Assembly (NCBI RefSeq): GCF_036324505.1
Contig: NC_086355.1
Span: forward strand, 19,768,518 to 19,832,517
Source: Eleginops maclovinus
Taxonomy: Eukaryota > Chordata > Actinopteri > Perciformes > Eleginopidae
Direction of reading: 5' to 3'
Length of the DNA stretch: 64,000 nucleotides
A program made the position numbers and the translations under genes. Every line of letters starts with the position of its first letter. Position 1 is the stretch's first letter. A model generated the notes under the pieces. The model saw only the letters and a list, made by a program, of their open reading frames with translations, was not told where the DNA came from and made no database searches. Of the stretch, positions 53,031 to 64,000 are shown one piece after another.

Positions 53031-53668
53031 TCAAAGTAGTTCATGGAGGCCAGCATGATCAATTCCAGGTTTATATCGATTTCAAAATGAACCTGGACAT
53101 TTGTTCTTCACCACCTGCATTCAGCTTTCTGACACTCTTTTTTCTGTTCTCACTGTCATGGCCTTTCTCCATGGAGATGTTTTCTTGCCAGACACTTCTT
53201 TTACCACAGTGGGAGCAATGGCATCTATATCATTTTTAATATTTGAATTAAAACAAGCAGAGTTGTTTACAAGCTGACATAACTGCTGTGATACTTTATG
53301 GCATGTTTGGTAAGAGTGGCCACAGCCTTTAATAACTCTAATAAAGTTGAGAAGTTCAAACAGGGGGTAGAAGAGATTTATGATTAAAGGGATACAACAT
53401 GTGTGTAGAGGTCAAGGAGTAAAATATGTCAGAAAAGATAATGGCAGTTGTTGGTTTACAGCTTGTGATATTAAAAGTTCAGAAAGAAACTGGTTATAGT
53501 AGGTGACCTTTGTGTTCAGTTGTCATTTATCTAAATACCGTGTTTTTTGTTTAACTTAGCATTTACACAATGTAAAAAACATATGTTGTTGTGTTCTGAA
53601 TTTTAACTGGATTATGATATCAAACAGTGTGGGAAGTGTACTAATATAAAACATATTGTATGCTTAAT

Positions 53669-53856
53669 TTTTTAATTTTTTAAAAAGATATGTTTTGGGG
53701 GCTTTTTGCCTTTAATCGGATAGGACAGTGGAGAGTGACAGGAAAGTGGGAGAGAGAGTCGGGGTGGGATCTGGAAAGGACCACGGGTCGGGAATCGAAC
53801 CCAGATCGCTGGCGTACGGTGCAGGTGCCCAAGCCAGTTGCGCCACGGCCGGGGCC
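53669..53856 (-). mobile_element. tRNA-derived SINE, same family as 19411-19591
   Basis: Reverse-orientation copy with the same tRNA-like head (box B GGTTCGATTCC on the minus strand) and the same body ending in an A-rich tail on the left. Imperfect flanking repeats GTATGCTTAAT (53658-53668) and GTATGGTTAAT (53857-53867) look like a target-site duplication. It sits in R2 of the LCT intergenic duplication and is absent from R1. Confidence 0.87.
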
Positions 53857-54159
53857 GTATGGTTAATATTTTAACTGTAAATTACAGTATATATAGTACT
53901 ATTAATTGATTAATGTCCACATTACTGTAAACAATAATGCATATTTGGACAACATTTGCTTTTTTTCTGAAAAATATAGCTGGTAAAAGAGATCTCTACT
54001 GTGATTCCATTGTTTTTAAAGTGCAAAGTAACTTATTTATAGGGCATGCTATGAGAGAAATCAATCACATTTCTAAAAAGCATGTTTTGACTAGATAATC
54101 CATGGCCTGCAAATATGAGTACAGAGGAAGATGCAGTTATCACAAGTCCAGAGTCTTTC

Positions 54160-54303
54160 TGAGCATATCACACCGCTGCAATAAAACAGTGTCCCTTACA
54201 CGGGGTTGGATGTGTTATCCATCTTTTCATTAGTGCAATAAGAGAAAAACAGAATTGCTTTTAAGATCAGTGGATGATATCGTTCCATCATTTTCACGCC
54301 ACA
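54160..54303 (+). promoter_or_regulatory. Presumed promoter-proximal region of LCT copy B
   Basis: No clear TATAAA stands 25-35 bp from a plausible start. AATAAAAC at about 54179-54186 is the best AT-rich element. The segment is duplicated at 52490-52615, just before the point where exon 1 is missing in that copy, which supports its identity as 5' flanking DNA of an LCT gene. Confidence 0.3.
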
Positions 54304-63201
<8,898 letters not shown>

Positions 63202-63342
63202 GTGAATTAACTTTAACATTGTGTATCTCTTTATTTTCTACAAAAACATTGAGAAAAACAATCAATAATTTGTGGTTTAACTGCTAGAAAAAAAACAGTG
63301 GCTTCCTGTTGTTAGCATATTAAATCTTATCTTTTTATCTTA

Positions 63343-63720
63343 TGCCGTGTCTCAATTTGCATACTCCTTTACTTACATACTATTTTGTGTACATAAGTGC
63401 ATCCCAATGCATAGTATGGCAAAATGCACTATAATTACCCAGGTGGTTCACTTATAATGTTCAAAATGTTGAATGTAGAATGTTGAACATTGGATACGTA
63501 ACCGAAGAGACGGGACCAGCCGCGCCTGCAGTTGGTCTGTTCAGCACAGCACTTTAAAATATGAATATTTTTTGTTTTACTATATTTAATAAACATATAT
63601 ACTAGTGTCTAGCCACTGTTCATTTTATTGGGTTCATTGAGATGGTAACGTTGCTTGCTAGCTAGCTAACAGCAGTGATGGAGGGCACAGCAGCTGCTTG
63701 CATTTTGAGACAACACTAAC
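63343..63720. mobile_element. Probable MITE or DNA-transposon remnant downstream of LCT copy B exon 16
   Basis: GCCGTGTCTCAATTTGCATAC with GTGCATCCCAATGCATAGTA resembles the ends of hAT- or Harbinger-type miniature elements of fish. The interior (GCTTGCTAGCTAGCTAAC) is also typical of dispersed repeats. Ends are not resolved. Confidence 0.45.
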
Positions 63721-63924
63721 ACAAGTGGAAATTCTCACTCTGCACAAGTGTTAACAAAGCATGGCATGGCAGTGGGCTAGCTATGGTAACCACATTGAAA
63801 CACAGTCATGCTCTCAGTTACTGTGCTTAATTTATGCAGTTACTATCTGTAGTTTCCGATTTAGCTGACACACACGCAAAAGTGTAATTAACGTCTGATC
63901 TAACCCTCGGCAAGAAAGCAAATA

Positions 63925-64000
63925 CAGTGGGGCAAAAAAGTATTTAGTCAGCCACCAATTGTGCAAGTTCTCCCATTTAAAAAGATGAGAGAGGCCTGTA
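63925..64000 (+). mobile_element. Left end of a Tc1-like DNA transposon, cut by the window edge
   Basis: The sequence starts CAGTGGGGCAAAAAAGTATT directly after a TA dinucleotide and continues with TAGTCAGCCACCAATTGTGC. I recognise this as the terminal repeat of a Tc1/mariner element common in fish. Only 76 bp are visible, so an autonomous element cannot be told from a deleted one. It may lie within intron 16 of LCT copy B. Confidence 0.8.

Overview
This is a vertebrate nuclear window, almost certainly from a teleost fish and probably a percomorph. The evidence is short GT-AG introns (many 90-260 bp) in genes of vertebrate exon structure, tRNA-derived SINEs with target-site duplications, Tc1-like transposon ends, dispersed repeats typical of fish, and no prokaryotic gene organisation.

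Bases 1-42,000 are gene-poor. I found no convincing complete protein gene there. The stretch holds AT-rich unique DNA, several dispersed repeat families, a 1.26-kb (ATT)n/(AGT)n array at 30504-31760, a GC-rich minisatellite at 21870-23227, and a degenerate ATTACACCC-like array at 38131-38470. It also holds several compositionally complex patches that could be conserved non-coding elements. Two minus-strand segments (18407-18600 and 5045-5305) look like the promoter/first exon and a start-codon exon of a gene running off the left edge, but I cannot name it.

Bases 42,117-63,201 hold two lactase-phlorizin hydrolase (LCT/LPH) genes arranged head to head. Copy A (minus, 50856 to 42117) is complete: 17 exons sum to 5673 nt, which is 1890 residues plus stop. 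They encode a signal peptide, four glycoside hydrolase family 1 (GH1) units, one transmembrane helix and a short tail. Copy B (plus, 54304 to at least 63201) has exons 1-16 at matching positions and phases. Its membrane-anchor exon is not seen before the window ends. In both copies units I and II have lost the catalytic glutamates. Unit III keeps the nucleophile but has Gln in place of the acid/base Glu (TFNQP). Unit IV, the lactase-equivalent site, keeps both.

The copies are mosaics. Most of exon 6, intron 6, exon 7 and most of the unit III part of exon 8 are nearly identical between them, while intron 7, the 5' part of exon 8 and the flanking exons are diverged. This pattern suggests gene conversion between inverted copies. 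The interval between the genes is itself a direct duplication (50907-53030 against 53252-56010). Its first copy keeps promoter and intron-1 sequence of a plus-strand LCT gene but has lost exon 1. The simplest reading is that a divergent LCT pair was duplicated in tandem and the two inner genes were later lost.
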